Shown here: one piece after another, positions 1 to 9,114 of the stretch
How the letters are laid out: each line of letters starts with the position of its first letter
Position numbering within the stretch: position 1 is the stretch's first letter
NCBI RefSeq assembly: GCF_017592555.1
Contig: NZ_JAGFNS010000001.1
Location: forward strand, 1 to 64,000
Reading direction: 5' to 3'
Origin: Actinoplanes flavus
GTDB taxonomy: Bacteria > Actinomycetota > Actinomycetes > Mycobacteriales > Micromonosporaceae
Length of the DNA stretch: 64,000 nucleotides
Program-made: the position numbers and the translations under genes
Notes under the pieces: model-generated
Told to the model about the DNA's origin: nothing
Database searches by the model: none
Seen by the model: the letters and a program-made list of their open reading frames with translations, nothing else

Positions 1-100
1 GCTTGCCGAGCCAGTCGTCGATCTTCACGTAAAGTGCGGTGAGAAGGGTGTTGATGTCTGTCGTCACAAACAGATCATCGACACCCTTCGTGTTTCGCAT
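1..100 (-). CDS. IS982-type transposase, N-terminal fragment (cut by window edge)
   Basis: Reading leftwards from ATG at 100 gives 33 residues without a stop, beginning MRNTKGVDDLFVTTD and continuing INTLLTALYVKIDDWLGK. The segment TDxxTLLTALYVKIDD is the characteristic start of IS982-family transposases. Translation may begin at the internal GTG at 67. The rest of the gene lies outside the window, so it cannot be said whether the element is intact. An inverted repeat (43-56 with 76-89) lies inside the coding start. No terminal inverted repeat of the element could be defined with confidence to the right of 100. Confidence 0.7.
   Translation of the reverse strand, partial: MRNTKGVDDLFVTTDINTLLTALYVKIDDWLGK
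43..89. repeat. Inverted repeat in the start of the transposase gene
   Basis: Arms GAAGGGTGTTGATG (43-56) and CATCGACACCCTTC (76-89) pair with one mismatch; the inner TCTG (57-60) and CAGA (71-74) extend the stem. In the transposase mRNA the hairpin would cover codons 4-18, so it could restrain translation, as happens in other insertion sequences. That role is inference. Confidence 0.5.
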
Positions 101-473
101 TGACAAGTGGCTGTGACAACTAGTCATGCGTACAGGGCAGTTGCACACTCCTCGCGCTCAAGGAGTTAGGACTTACTCGTCTAGAGGTACGGGGTGCGCG
201 TTCCCCTACCACGGCCGGGACGTCCCGTGGCGCACCGCGATCGCCGTGCGTGGTCCCGCCCGCGAGGCGCCGCCGGGCGGAGCCGGTGGTCCGGCCGGCT
301 CTCAGCGCTGGTTCGGGCGGCGCGAGACCGCGCTCACGACCAGCCGGAGGGTTACCACCGAGGTAAGCCCGGCGGTCGCGGCAGAGCCTCGACCCGGCAG
401 TGGGCCGCGGTGCGCCACGGGACGTGCCCCGATGCGGTCGCCGAACGGCGGACGGCGTACCGGGAAAGGGGTT
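101..473. other. Intergenic region, no gene recognised
   Basis: This stretch lies between the divergent transposase start and the 3' end of the DUF6282 gene. The open frames here have compositions typical of random GC-rich DNA and match no family I know. It presumably contains the end of the insertion sequence near 101-170, but no target duplication could be identified. Confidence 0.5.
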
Positions 474-1379
474 TCATGAGGCGATGAAGCGTGAGTTGAC
501 GACGGCCATGGTGTGGATCTCGGCCGTGGAGAAGCCCGCGCCGAGCAGGCGGTCGGCGAAGAGGGCGAGCCCGTCCTCGACCGGCGGGTTGAAGGGCTGG
601 CCCAGGTCGCTGGAGAGCACCGAGTACTCGGGACCGACGGCGCGGATGGTGGCGATCAGGTCGTCCCAGGAGACCTTGCCGGTGTGCGGGGTGGTGAAGC
701 AGCGCTCCAGGAGGGCGCCGAGCGAGGCCAGCCGGATCTGATCGGCCACCGGCAGGCGCTGCGAGGTGAACTCAGGATGGGTGACGACGACGCGCCGGAC
801 GCCCTCCTCGCGGGCGGCCAGCACCACGGCGATGATCTCGGCGGCGGCGAGGTGCCCGGTGGCCAGCACCATGTCGTGCCGGGCGATCACCCGGAGCACC
901 CGGCGGACCGATTCCAGGACCCGGCCGTCCGGGGCGACCACCTCGACGATGTCCGGGACGATGCCCTGGGCGTGCAGGTCGGCCTGGAGCGCGCCCCACA
1001 TGGCCGGTTTCGCGCCGGGCAGGTCGCCGGCGGTGCTGGTGCGCTGGTTGCGCGAGTCGACCGTGGGCATCCAGACGACGCGGGCGCCGAGACGGCCGGC
1101 GATCTCGACGGCGGCCGGGTTCATGCCGCCCATCGAGCCGTTCAGGGTGACGGCGCCGAGCACGTCGACGCCGGGGACCGCCTTGCGGACGACGGCGGCG
1201 CGTTCCGCTGTCGTGACATAGTGCGATTTCAGAATGAAACCGGCCAGGCCCACCTCACGGCAGCGCCTGGCCAGGTCCAGATCGTCGATGCGGCGGTCCA
1301 TCACGTCGGGCGCCACGTGCACGTGGGTGTCGTAGGCGCCGGCGACCAGCTCGCGGGCGGCGGCGGACGGCTCCGGCAT
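474..1379 (-). CDS. DUF6282 family protein, amidohydrolase-like
   Basis: This 301-residue protein has an early HxH pair in the segment YDTHVHVAPDVMDRR, which marks the metal site of amidohydrolase-like TIM barrels. Further histidines in KSHYVTT, ATGHLAA and VTHPEF fit the remaining metal ligands. The whole matches the DUF6282 family; the substrate is unknown. The start at ATG 1379 is chosen because GAGGGGG stands 5 nt upstream. A GTG at 1436, overlapping the previous stop as GTGA, is the alternative and would add 19 residues. It is the last gene behind the three prepilin-like genes and may be co-transcribed with them, although nothing in it suggests a pilus function. Confidence 0.75.
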   Translation of the reverse strand: MPEPSAAARELVAGAYDTHVHVAPDVMDRRIDDLDLARRCREVGLAGFILKSHYVTTAERAAVVRKAVPGVDVLGAVTLNGSMGGMNPAAVEIAGRLGARVVWMPTVDSRNQRTSTAGDLPGAKPAMWGALQADLHAQGIVPDIVEVVAPDGRVLESVRRVLRVIARHDMVLATGHLAAAEIIAVVLAAREEGVRRVVVTHPEFTSQRLPVADQIRLASLGALLERCFTTPHTGKVSWDDLIATIRAVGPEYSVLSSDLGQPFNPPVEDGLALFADRLLGAGFSTAEIHTMAVVNSRFIAS

Positions 1380-1432
1380 GGCGGCCCCCTCATCGATCGC
1401 CGCCAATGCTGCCACAGATTCGCCGTGCTCGA

Positions 1433-2926
1433 TCACCTTTCCGTGACATCGCCGATCGGGCTGAAGCCGCTGAGGTTCGCCGGGGCGTTCCACTTCTGCA
1501 ACTCGGAGGCGCCGCATGCGGCGACCTTGACCCGGCTGGTGCCGTCGCTGTGAGTGGTGTCCTTGGTCGCTTTGGCGAGATCCGTGGGTTGCAGGCAGAG
1601 CCCGGCCCGGTCCTCGATGCGGTACGCCTTGGTGTACGTCTTGTCCTGGTGGCGCACCTTCCAGATCAGCCGGTCCGGTAGTGCGGCGACGCTCAGGTTG
1701 CTGGGGCATCGTTCCGTCGTCACCCAGCTCTCGCCGGTCAACGGCGACCTGAGGCAGTACTTGACGTTGTCCTTGGTGACGACGATCGGGCCGTCCTTCT
1801 CGGTGGCGGGTTCCACCGGGATCGGGTGCACCCAGATCTGGTTCCACTCGACGACGCCGCTCGGATCCTGCTTGCAGAACCAAGCGATCATGTAGGCGTA
1901 ACCGGTGTCCTTGTTGGTGACGTCCAGACAGCGGCTGAACTGGGCATAGTTGACCAGCTGGTAGGTCTCCTCACCGGCCATGCCGGCGCCCACGCCGGGG
2001 TCGAAGCGCCAGACGTTCAACGTCCCGCTGGCGCCGCAGGATCCCAGCTGGAGCGGTGTGTCGACCTTGCTGGCGGTCTTCAGGTTCAGGCAGAGGTTCT
2101 CCACCTTCCGATCCGGGCCCGCGGAGTGCATGACACTGCTGCCGTCGAGGCTCCATTGAAACTGCGTCGCGATGGCGGTTCCGCTCGGGCAGGGCTGGAA
2201 CACGGTGCCGGTGCCACTCTTGTGCGCGTCGGCACCCGCGTACAGGCACATGCCCTTGGCGGCGGTGGCCGTCTCCGAGTTCACCAGGCGGACGTACAGC
2301 TCCTTGGTGTACTGGAACTGCTGCGTGCTGCCGCCGTCGCACCGGCGCATGACGACCGCCGCGCCGGGCGCCGGGGACTTCTGCACCCCGTCCATGCACA
2401 GGTCACCGATGGTCGAGGAGGAGATCCGGATGGCACCGCCGTCGACGTTCGAGTTGTCGATCGCGAACGTGTAGGTGCCGTCCAGGATGCGCGAGCCGGG
2501 CGATCTGCTGTTGAAGCCCTGCGACTCCAGCCTCGCGGTCTTCGGCGTCTCCTTGAGCGGGCAGTCGAGCTTCTTGCCGCTCTCGCTGTAGTAGGTGATG
2601 GTCACCTTGTAGGCGAGCTTCTCACCGGCGGCGGACACCCCGGCGTCGCCCTCCACCAGGCACTTGGGAAGATCTTCCAGCAGGCCCCGGACGTCGCCCT
2701 GGGCCACCTTCTCGGAGGCGGCGGCGACGCGGGCCATCACCACGTCCATACCGATGCGGGCGCCGTTGAGGGCGGTGTCGCGGTCGATGAAGCTGCGGGT
2801 GGTGACGACCTGGCGGACGATCGTCGGGAGAAACGCCACGGACAGGGCCAGGCCGACGAAGGTGACCATCATCACCATCGGCAGTGACCCGCGGTCGTCA
2901 CCGGCGCGGCGGTGCAGCTTCATCAT
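1433..2926 (-). CDS. Membrane-anchored pilus-assembly-like protein with ricin-type lectin domains
   Basis: The 497-residue protein starts with a short charged leader followed by one hydrophobic helix (about residues 14-38, GSLPMVMMVTFVGLALSVAF), as in PilX/GspK-like minor pilins, but it lacks the canonical GFxLxE processing site. From about residue 165 on it is Cys-rich with repeated segments such as DLCMDG, CLYAGAD, NLCLNL, SRCLDVTN and GLCLQP, typical of ricin-B beta-trefoil lectin repeats. It overlaps the upstream pseudopilin gene by ATGA, so translation is probably coupled. Likely role: surface-exposed, glycan-binding component of a pseudopilus or pilus tip. Binding is inferred from the fold pattern only; no ligand can be named. 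Confidence 0.7.
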   Translation of the reverse strand: MMKLHRRAGDDRGSLPMVMMVTFVGLALSVAFLPTIVRQVVTTRSFIDRDTALNGARIGMDVVMARVAAASEKVAQGDVRGLLEDLPKCLVEGDAGVSAAGEKLAYKVTITYYSESGKKLDCPLKETPKTARLESQGFNSRSPGSRILDGTYTFAIDNSNVDGGAIRISSSTIGDLCMDGVQKSPAPGAAVVMRRCDGGSTQQFQYTKELYVRLVNSETATAAKGMCLYAGADAHKSGTGTVFQPCPSGTAIATQFQWSLDGSSVMHSAGPDRKVENLCLNLKTASKVDTPLQLGSCGASGTLNVWRFDPGVGAGMAGEETYQLVNYAQFSRCLDVTNKDTGYAYMIAWFCKQDPSGVVEWNQIWVHPIPVEPATEKDGPIVVTKDNVKYCLRSPLTGESWVTTERCPSNLSVAALPDRLIWKVRHQDKTYTKAYRIEDRAGLCLQPTDLAKATKDTTHSDGTSRVKVAACGASELQKWNAPANLSGFSPIGDVTER

Positions 2927-3576
2927 TTCGGCCTTCCCTTACCGCAGTCCGTGCTTCCGGCGGGCGGCGCTTCGCCGGTCATGTTCTGTGAGGTGAAGAC
3001 GCTGTCGAACGGCATGGTGACCGTGCCCTCCTGGACCTGGAACCGCAGCCGGGTCATCTGGTAGGCGTTGCCGAAGCCCGTGCCGACCCCCGCTGTTCCG
3101 GCGCTCTCCTTGACGTACGGGGTGTCGCCGGGCTTGTAGACGGTGAACGGCTTGACGCCGCTCTCCAGGACCACGCCGCTGGCGAGTGCGGCCGGGGTCC
3201 CCGGCGTCTGCGTCGCCCCACCGGACCGGACCCAGCTGGCGAGGCTCAGCACACCACCGTCGAGCTTGAGTTGCCTGCACGGAATGTCGGCAGGGGTCTC
3301 CGCCGGCGCCGGGAGGGCGTACTCCATGTACCAGCCGTCGTGGTACTGGCCGGGCTCGGACATGTAGGTGGCGTACCGCAGCTCCTTGTCCAGCCGACGG
3401 AAACCGTTGTCCATCTGGTCACGGGCGACGGAGGTGTGCTCGATGCGTTTGGCGCCGGAATAGACCTCGATGGTGGCGGTCGTCACCGCGGCCATCACCA
3501 CCGCCATGATCGCGGTGGTGATGAGGATCTCGACGAGGGAGAAGCCATCCTCACCACCCGTTCGACGATCTCGCAC
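2923..3576 (-). CDS. Prepilin-type N-terminal cleavage/methylation protein (GspJ/PulJ-like)
   Basis: The 217-residue protein carries the class III prepilin signal GEDGFSLVEILITT followed by a hydrophobic helix. Cleavage would be after Gly, before Phe. The remainder is a soluble domain of unassigned fold, with Cys residues near the middle and the C-terminus that may form a disulfide. The start is GTG 3576, preceded by GGGGAGG with 5-nt spacing; longer in-frame starts run into the upstream gene. It lies 17 bp after the Ig-domain pilin gene and overlaps the lectin gene by 4 bp. Size and position suggest a minor pseudopilin of a type II secretion or type IV pilus-like system. Confidence 0.75.
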   Translation of the reverse strand: MRDRRTGGEDGFSLVEILITTAIMAVVMAAVTTATIEVYSGAKRIEHTSVARDQMDNGFRRLDKELRYATYMSEPGQYHDGWYMEYALPAPAETPADIPCRQLKLDGGVLSLASWVRSGGATQTPGTPAALASGVVLESGVKPFTVYKPGDTPYVKESAGTAGVGTGFGNAYQMTRLRFQVQEGTVTMPFDSVFTSQNMTGEAPPAGSTDCGKGRPK

Positions 3577-3593
3577 TCGGGCCTCCCCGCGGC

Positions 3594-5372
3594 TCAACTG
3601 ACTCTCCAGACGAAGGTGTGGATCACGGTCTCCACCGGATGGGAACTGACCGCGGTGAGGGCGACGGTGTAGGTACCGGCCAGCAGCGGTGTACCGGAGA
3701 TGGCCTCGTTGCCGTTCTGCCATGACGTGCCCGCCGGCAGTCCGACTGCGGTGATCTTGACGCCCTGCGCACCGACCGTGTCGGCGTTGGTGGTCACCGG
3801 CAACGTCACCTCCTGGCCGACGACGGAGTCCACCTGTCCGGCCGGAGACGTGACGGCCAGGCCGGACGCGGAGGTGACGAGCAGCTCGAAGGTGGTGCTC
3901 ACCGTCGAGCCCCGTCCGTCCGTCACCGTGACAGTCGGCAGGTAGCGACCGGCGATTAGCACCGGAGATCCGGAGATCACCCCGGTGGACGGGTTGATGA
4001 CCGATCCCACGGGCAGACCGGACGCCGCGTAGGTGTACTTCCCGTCACCGCCCGCCGCCGCCATGGCGAGAGTGAGGGTCGACGACACGGCGATCCGCTG
4101 CGGCGGAATCGCCTGCACGGTCAGTGGGTCGAGAACGGTATGGGTGTGCGTGAGTTTGCCGCTCATGCCGTTGGCATCGGTGGCGACGATGGTCGTGGTG
4201 AAGGTCTGGGCCGCGGTTCCGGTGATCAGGCCCGTCTTCGCATCGATCACCAAGCCGGTGGGCAACGGCGCCTCGACCTGGTACGTGAACGGCCCCACAC
4301 CCCCGGTGACGACCGGCTGAATCCGGACGGCGTCCCCGGACCGGCTCGCCGGATCGACGGGCACCGTGACCGTCGGCGGATCGACCACCTCCCAGACCAG
4401 GTTGAGGTCGGCGTCGGTGTCGGAGCGCAGCGAGGCACCGGCCGGCGGGGTGCTCTCGGTCACCTTGATAGCCGTGTTCGTGGTGGCGAACGACCACTTG
4501 CCGGTCTTCGTCGGCGTACCCGACACCTCACCCGTCACCGGGTCGATACGGAGACCGTCGGGCAGGTTGGTGGCGCTCCACGTGTTGGGCAGGTTGCCGC
4601 CGGTGGCCTTCATGTAGACCGTGACACCCGACCGGCCCCGGTAGAAGGTCTGCATGAGCGGCATGCGGATGAGCGGCGTCGGCCGCTTGTCGCTGAACAC
4701 CGCATCGTCCTTGACCCGGGAGACCAGCGTCGAGACGACATACGCGCACTGGTTGGCCGGGCAACTCTTGTGCGGCCAGGAGACGACCACGACGATCCGG
4801 TAGTACTTCAGGATCGAGGTGGTGTCGGTCGGCCGCTTGGGGTCGCCGATCGGGAGCGGACGGACGCAGTCGTCCTTCTCCTCATCCTTCGCGGCGAGTG
4901 GATAGACCTCGCAACCCGACACGAGAAGCCGCTGCTCGAAGGCCATGCCTCCGGTGGAGATCCGCTGTATCGCGGTCGGCAGCGGCGCGTTGTCGCCCTT
5001 GTCGACGGCGCTCGCGTCGTAGGCGTACTCACCCTGCGCGGCGTCGAAGGGCGTGGCCATGGTGTCCAGATACGGCGTCACCTTGTCCTTGAACGGACCG
5101 GCCTGCACCTCCTGCCACTGCGCCTTGACCTTCGCCTCACCGCGACCGTCGAGCAGCGCCGACCCCTCCAGCGCGCGAACCTGCTCCAGCGTGCCGCTGG
5201 CGACCTGCGCCGCCTGCCGTTGGTCCCGCTGCTGCGCGACCGCGAGGCTCCCGTTGACATAGAACGCGCCGAGCCCGGCCATGGCGGTGCTCAAGACCGC
5301 CAGGGAGACGAGCACCTCGATGAGGGTGAAACCCTCGTCGCCGGTGCGTCGGCCGAACGGAACGCTGCGCAT
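3594..5372 (-). CDS. Prepilin-like protein with putative Ig-type repeats
   Basis: The 592-residue protein begins with a class III prepilin signal, DEGFTLIEVLVSLAVLSTA (about residues 12-30), followed by a GspI/PulG-like helix that continues into GAFYVNGSLAVAQQRD. From about residue 245 there are several He_PIG/Ig-like modules, recognisable by phrases such as LPDGLRIDPVTGEVSGTP, LPTGLVIDAKTGLITG and LPVGSVINPSTGVISGSP. Such modules are usual in extracellular adhesins. It is the first gene of the minus-strand set 5372-1433. No assembly ATPase, inner-membrane platform or prepilin peptidase is encoded in the window, so these must be supplied from elsewhere. Confidence 0.75.
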   Translation of the reverse strand: MRSVPFGRRTGDEGFTLIEVLVSLAVLSTAMAGLGAFYVNGSLAVAQQRDQRQAAQVASGTLEQVRALEGSALLDGRGEAKVKAQWQEVQAGPFKDKVTPYLDTMATPFDAAQGEYAYDASAVDKGDNAPLPTAIQRISTGGMAFEQRLLVSGCEVYPLAAKDEEKDDCVRPLPIGDPKRPTDTTSILKYYRIVVVVSWPHKSCPANQCAYVVSTLVSRVKDDAVFSDKRPTPLIRMPLMQTFYRGRSGVTVYMKATGGNLPNTWSATNLPDGLRIDPVTGEVSGTPTKTGKWSFATTNTAIKVTESTPPAGASLRSDTDADLNLVWEVVDPPTVTVPVDPASRSGDAVRIQPVVTGGVGPFTYQVEAPLPTGLVIDAKTGLITGTAAQTFTTTIVATDANGMSGKLTHTHTVLDPLTVQAIPPQRIAVSSTLTLAMAAAGGDGKYTYAASGLPVGSVINPSTGVISGSPVLIAGRYLPTVTVTDGRGSTVSTTFELLVTSASGLAVTSPAGQVDSVVGQEVTLPVTTNADTVGAQGVKITAVGLPAGTSWQNGNEAISGTPLLAGTYTVALTAVSSHPVETVIHTFVWRVS

Positions 5373-5460
5373 CTCACTCCCGACTGCTGCCTGGGCACGG
5401 TTCTACCGGGGCTCCCATCGGCAGGGCGCTGCGAGACTGAAGGAATGCGCGCCCGCGGGG

Positions 5461-6459
5461 TCAGCCGGTGCGATCCGCGATGTAGTGGCAGAACTGCTCC
5501 AGCGTCTGCCGGGCGGCCCCGGCGGGCAGCGTGCCGACGCTGCGGCGGGCCGCCTCGGCGTAGCCGTGCACGGTCTCCCGGGCCTGCTTGAGAGCGGCCG
5601 ACTCGCGCAGCAGGGCGAGCGCCTCGGCGTGCTCACCATCGTCGGTGAGCGGGCCCTTGCTGAGCAGTTCCCGCAGGCGGGGGCTGCCGGCCGAGGGGTC
5701 GGACAGGGCGTAGAGCACCGGCAGGGTGGGCACGCCCTCGCGCAGGTCGGTGCCGGGCGTCTTGCCGGACTGGGCCGACTCGGAGGCGATGTCGAGCAGG
5801 TCGTCGGAGAGCTGGAAGGCGATCCCGATAGCGGTGCCGAACGCGGCGAGCGTCTCCACGTGTGCCGGGGACAGCCCGGAGAACAGTCCGCCGAACCGGG
5901 CCGAGTTGGCGATCAGCGAGGCCGTCTTGTCCTCGATGGCGCGCAGGTGGTGCTGGATCGGGTCGCCGCCGCGCGGGCCGACGGTCTCGGCGAGCTGGCC
6001 GCGGACCAGCTGCGACAGGGTGGCGGCCTGGAGGCGGACCGCCTCGTCGCCCAGGCCGGCGGCCAACGACGCGGCCCGGGCCAGCAGAAAGTCGCCGACG
6101 TACACGGCCAGCCGGTTGCTCCACCGCGAGTTCGCGCTGGCCGCGCCGCGCCGCAGGGCCGCCTCGTCCATCACGTCGTCGTGGTAGAGGGTGGCCAGGT
6201 GGGTCAGCTCCATGAGCACCGCCGCCGGCAGCAGCTCGGGGCGGCCCGGGTCGCCGAACTGGGCGCACAGCGCCACCACCATCGGGCGGAACCGCTTGCC
6301 GCCGGCCCGCACCAGATGCGCCGCGACCTCGGCGACCAGCGGGTCGGGGCTGGCCACGGCGGTGTACAGCCCGGTCTCCACATCCGCCAGGAAGCCCGAG
6401 ACGGCGTCCCGGACGGACGGATCGACGAGGTCACTGAGTCCCGGTATCGCGGCCGCCAT
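5461..6459 (-). CDS. Polyprenyl diphosphate synthase (all-trans, IspA/HepT-like)
   Basis: The 332-residue protein is a trans-isoprenyl diphosphate synthase. The first Asp-rich motif is DDVMD in LYHDDVMDEAALRRG and the second is DDLLD in QLSDDLLDIAS; GGKRFRP near the N-terminus is the IPP-binding segment. It condenses IPP units onto an allylic diphosphate, and in actinomycetes such single-subunit enzymes usually make the menaquinone side chain. Chain length cannot be read with certainty. ATG 6459 has no clear ribosome binding site; TTG 6465 is an alternative. It is divergent from the acyl-CoA dehydrogenase gene, about 60 bp away. Confidence 0.88.
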   Translation of the reverse strand: MAAAIPGLSDLVDPSVRDAVSGFLADVETGLYTAVASPDPLVAEVAAHLVRAGGKRFRPMVVALCAQFGDPGRPELLPAAVLMELTHLATLYHDDVMDEAALRRGAASANSRWSNRLAVYVGDFLLARAASLAAGLGDEAVRLQAATLSQLVRGQLAETVGPRGGDPIQHHLRAIEDKTASLIANSARFGGLFSGLSPAHVETLAAFGTAIGIAFQLSDDLLDIASESAQSGKTPGTDLREGVPTLPVLYALSDPSAGSPRLRELLSKGPLTDDGEHAEALALLRESAALKQARETVHGYAEAARRSVGTLPAGAARQTLEQFCHYIADRTG

Positions 6460-6523
6460 GATCAAGAGGCTAGATCACCCGGCTGAGAGCACGCTGATCA
6501 GGCCCTCGGTGCAGAATCGACGC

Positions 6524-7690
6524 ATGACCGTCACCGATCCACTCGACCTGATCGACATCGACAGCCTGCTCAGCGACGAGGAGCGACAGATCCGGGAGAC
6601 GGTGGCCCGGTTCGTGGCCGACCACGTCCGCCCGCATGTGGCGGACTGGTTCGAGGCCGGCACCTTCCCTCGCGAACTCGCCCCCGAGCTGGGCAAGCTG
6701 GGCGTGCTCGGGATGCACCTGGAGGGGTACGGCTGCGCCGGCACCAGCGCCGTGGCGTACGGCCTGGCCTGCCTGGAGCTGGAGGCCGGCGACTCCGGGC
6801 TGCGCAGTTTCGTCTCGGTGCAGGGCTCGCTCGCGATGTTCTCGATCTGGAAGTACGGCTCCGAGGAGCAGCGTCAGGAGTGGCTGCCCCGGATGGCGGC
6901 CGGCGAGGCGATCGGCTGCTTCGGCCTGACCGAACCGGATTTCGGCAGCGACCCGGCCAACATGCGCACCCGCGCGGTCCGCGACGGCGGCGACTGGATC
7001 CTGAACGGCTCCAAGATGTGGATCACCAACGGCAGCGTCGCCGACGTCGCCACCGTGTGGGCGCAGACCGAGGACGGCATCCGCGGCTTCCTGGTACCGA
7101 AGGACACTCCCGGCTTCACCACGCGGACCATCAAGCGGAAGCTGTCGCTGCGCGCCTCGATCACCGGTGAGCTGGCCCTCGACGACGTCCGGTTGCCCGG
7201 TTCCGCCATGCTGCCCGGGGCGGCCGGCCTGGGCGCCCCGCTGAGCTGCCTGAGCGAGGCCCGGTTCGGCATCGTCTTCGGCTCGGTCGGCGCGGCCCTC
7301 GACGCGTTGCGCACCACGATCGACTACGCGAACAACCGCGTCCAGTTCGGCAAGCCGATCGCCGCCTTCCAGCTCACCCAGGGCAAGCTGGCCGACATGG
7401 CGGTCGACCTCGGCACGTCCGCGCTGCTCGCGCTGCACCTGGGCCGGCTCAAGGACGCCGGCCGGATCAAGCCGCACCAGATCAGCGTCGGCAAGCTCAA
7501 CAACGTGCGCCGGGCGCTGGCCATCGCCCGCGAGTGCCGCGGCATCCTGGGCGGCAGCGGCATCACTCTGGAGTATTCTCCGCTGCGCCACGCCAACAAC
7601 CTCGAGTCGGTGGTCACCTACGAGGGCACCTCGGAGATCCACACGCTGGTCATCGGCCAGACGCTCACCGGCCACGCCGCTTACCGATAA
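6524..7690 (+). CDS. Acyl-CoA dehydrogenase, glutaryl-CoA dehydrogenase-like
   Basis: The 388-residue flavoprotein shows FGLTEPDFGSDP and KMWITNGSVAD (FAD/substrate region), RVQFGKPIAAFQL, and VVTYEGTSEIHTLVIG, where the Glu of YEGT is the catalytic base in short-chain and glutaryl-CoA dehydrogenases. It oxidises an acyl-CoA between C2 and C3 and passes electrons to ETF. The overall pattern (ECRGILGGSGI) is closest to glutaryl-CoA dehydrogenase, but substrate is inferred. ATG 6524 has no Shine-Dalgarno; a possible -10 element (CAGAAT, 6512-6517) ends 6 nt before it, so the mRNA may be leaderless. No pathway partners lie beside it. Confidence 0.85.
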   Translation: MTVTDPLDLIDIDSLLSDEERQIRETVARFVADHVRPHVADWFEAGTFPRELAPELGKLGVLGMHLEGYGCAGTSAVAYGLACLELEAGDSGLRSFVSVQGSLAMFSIWKYGSEEQRQEWLPRMAAGEAIGCFGLTEPDFGSDPANMRTRAVRDGGDWILNGSKMWITNGSVADVATVWAQTEDGIRGFLVPKDTPGFTTRTIKRKLSLRASITGELALDDVRLPGSAMLPGAAGLGAPLSCLSEARFGIVFGSVGAALDALRTTIDYANNRVQFGKPIAAFQLTQGKLADMAVDLGTSALLALHLGRLKDAGRIKPHQISVGKLNNVRRALAIARECRGILGGSGITLEYSPLRHANNLESVVTYEGTSEIHTLVIGQTLTGHAAYR

Positions 7691-7852
7691 AGATCAACAC
7701 CTGTCTCCGGTACGGCGCACCCCGCCCCCGAACCGCATTCCGCCCGCTCCGCGGCACCACGCGATCCCACTGCCGGGTCCGGCCCGCGACGCGACCGCCG
7801 GGCTCAGATCGGTGGCCGGGGGGCGGCGTACGCCGTACCGTTGAAGGTTGTT

Positions 7853-7858
7853 TATGAT
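7853..7858 (+). promoter_or_regulatory. Possible -10 element of the VWA gene (leaderless mRNA)
   Basis: TATGAT lies 8 nt before the GTG start at 7867 in an otherwise GC-rich region. Transcription would then start at or next to the GTG. No convincing -35 element was seen at the normal distance. Confidence 0.4.
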
Positions 7859-7866
7859 CTTGCCGC

Positions 7867-9114
7867 GTGATCCATAGAAAACTGTCCTTAGTGGCAGCAA
7901 TAGGATTGATCGCGGCCTCCGCGTTCCTGGGTGCCGGCCCCGCGCTCGCCGACGAGACCGAGACCGAGCCGCCCGTGGTCGAGCTGGTGCTCGACGTGAG
8001 CGGGTCGATGAAGGCCGCCGACGTCGAGGGCGGCGCCACCCGGATGACCGTCGCCAAGCAGGCGTTCAACGAGGTCGTCGACTCGCTGCCGGAGACCACC
8101 CAGCTCGGGATCCGGGTGCTGGGCGCCACCTACGCCGGCAAGAGCAAGCGGCTCGGCTGTCAGGACACCCAGCAGATCGTTCCGGTCGGCACGGTCAACC
8201 GGGTCGCCGCCAAGAACGCCATCGCCACCCTGAAACCGACCGGCTTCACCCCGATCGGCCTCGCCCTGCGCGAGGCGGCGGCGGATCTGGGCGACACCGG
8301 ATCGGTACGCCGGATCGTGCTGATCACCGACGGCGAGGACACCTGCACGCCGCCCGACCCGTGCGACGTCGCCCGGGAGCTGGCCGCGCAGGGCACCGAG
8401 CTGGTCGTCGACACGCTCGGCCTGGCGCCCGACGAGAAGACCCGCAAGCAGCTGGTCTGCATCTCGCAGGCGACCGGTGGCACGTACGCCGCGGCGCAGA
8501 GCGAGGACGAGCTGACCGACCGGATCAAGCAGCTGGTCGACCGGGCCGCGCTGCCGCCGCCGGTGACCCCGGCCGCGGTGACCGGCGCGAAGGACTGCGC
8601 CAAGGCGCCGCTGCTGGCGGCCGGCGTCTACACCGACCGGGAGCTGATCGGCGAGCACCGTTACTACCGGGTCGCCGTCGACTCCGGCGACGAGCTGCGC
8701 GCCTCGGTGAGCGTGGCGCTGGACCGGCCGCTGAACCGGGACTACGGCGTACTGATCAAGGCGGCCACGATGGACGGCCGGGAACTGGTCCGCGGGGTGG
8801 ACGCGAGCAGCGGCCGCGCCGACGTGATCTCGGCGGGCCTGCGCTGGTCCGGTGACGAGGAGCCGGACCTCTCCGCGACCTCGGACATCTGCCTGGAGGT
8901 CAGCAACTCGTTCGCCTCGGCCACCGCGGCCGGCGCCCCTGGCATGCCGGTCGAGTTGAGCATCGGCCTGGCCCCGGCCTCCGAGGCGCCGGACGCGCCG
9001 GGCCTGGGCCGTGGCCTGCTGCTGCTGTTCGTGCTGGCGATCGCCGGACTGGTGGCCGGTGTGCTGGCCGGATGGCTGACCCGCTGGTGGGTCGCCAAGT
9101 GGGGAGTGAACTGA
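7867..9114 (+). CDS. Exported VWA-domain protein with C-terminal membrane anchor
   Basis: The 415-residue protein has a signal peptide (about residues 1-28, ending GPALA), then a von Willebrand A domain with an intact MIDAS motif, DVSGSM, plus the Thr of TPIG and the Asp of ITDGED. A beta-rich region without recognised domain follows (about 245-370). Near the C-terminus is one hydrophobic helix (LLLLFVLAIAGLVAGVLAGW) followed by a basic stop-transfer. It probably displays a metal-dependent protein-binding domain outside the membrane. The stop overlaps the next start as TGATG, so the two products likely work together. The ligand is unknown. Confidence 0.75.
   Translation: MIHRKLSLVAAIGLIAASAFLGAGPALADETETEPPVVELVLDVSGSMKAADVEGGATRMTVAKQAFNEVVDSLPETTQLGIRVLGATYAGKSKRLGCQDTQQIVPVGTVNRVAAKNAIATLKPTGFTPIGLALREAAADLGDTGSVRRIVLITDGEDTCTPPDPCDVARELAAQGTELVVDTLGLAPDEKTRKQLVCISQATGGTYAAAQSEDELTDRIKQLVDRAALPPPVTPAAVTGAKDCAKAPLLAAGVYTDRELIGEHRYYRVAVDSGDELRASVSVALDRPLNRDYGVLIKAATMDGRELVRGVDASSGRADVISAGLRWSGDEEPDLSATSDICLEVSNSFASATAAGAPGMPVELSIGLAPASEAPDAPGLGRGLLLLFVLAIAGLVAGVLAGWLTRWWVAKWGVN

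Noticed and set aside
126..487. Two overlapping plus-strand frames before the DUF6282 gene
   Set aside because: Arg/Gly/Pro-rich composition, no ribosome binding site and no recognisable domain; they look like random GC-rich frames.
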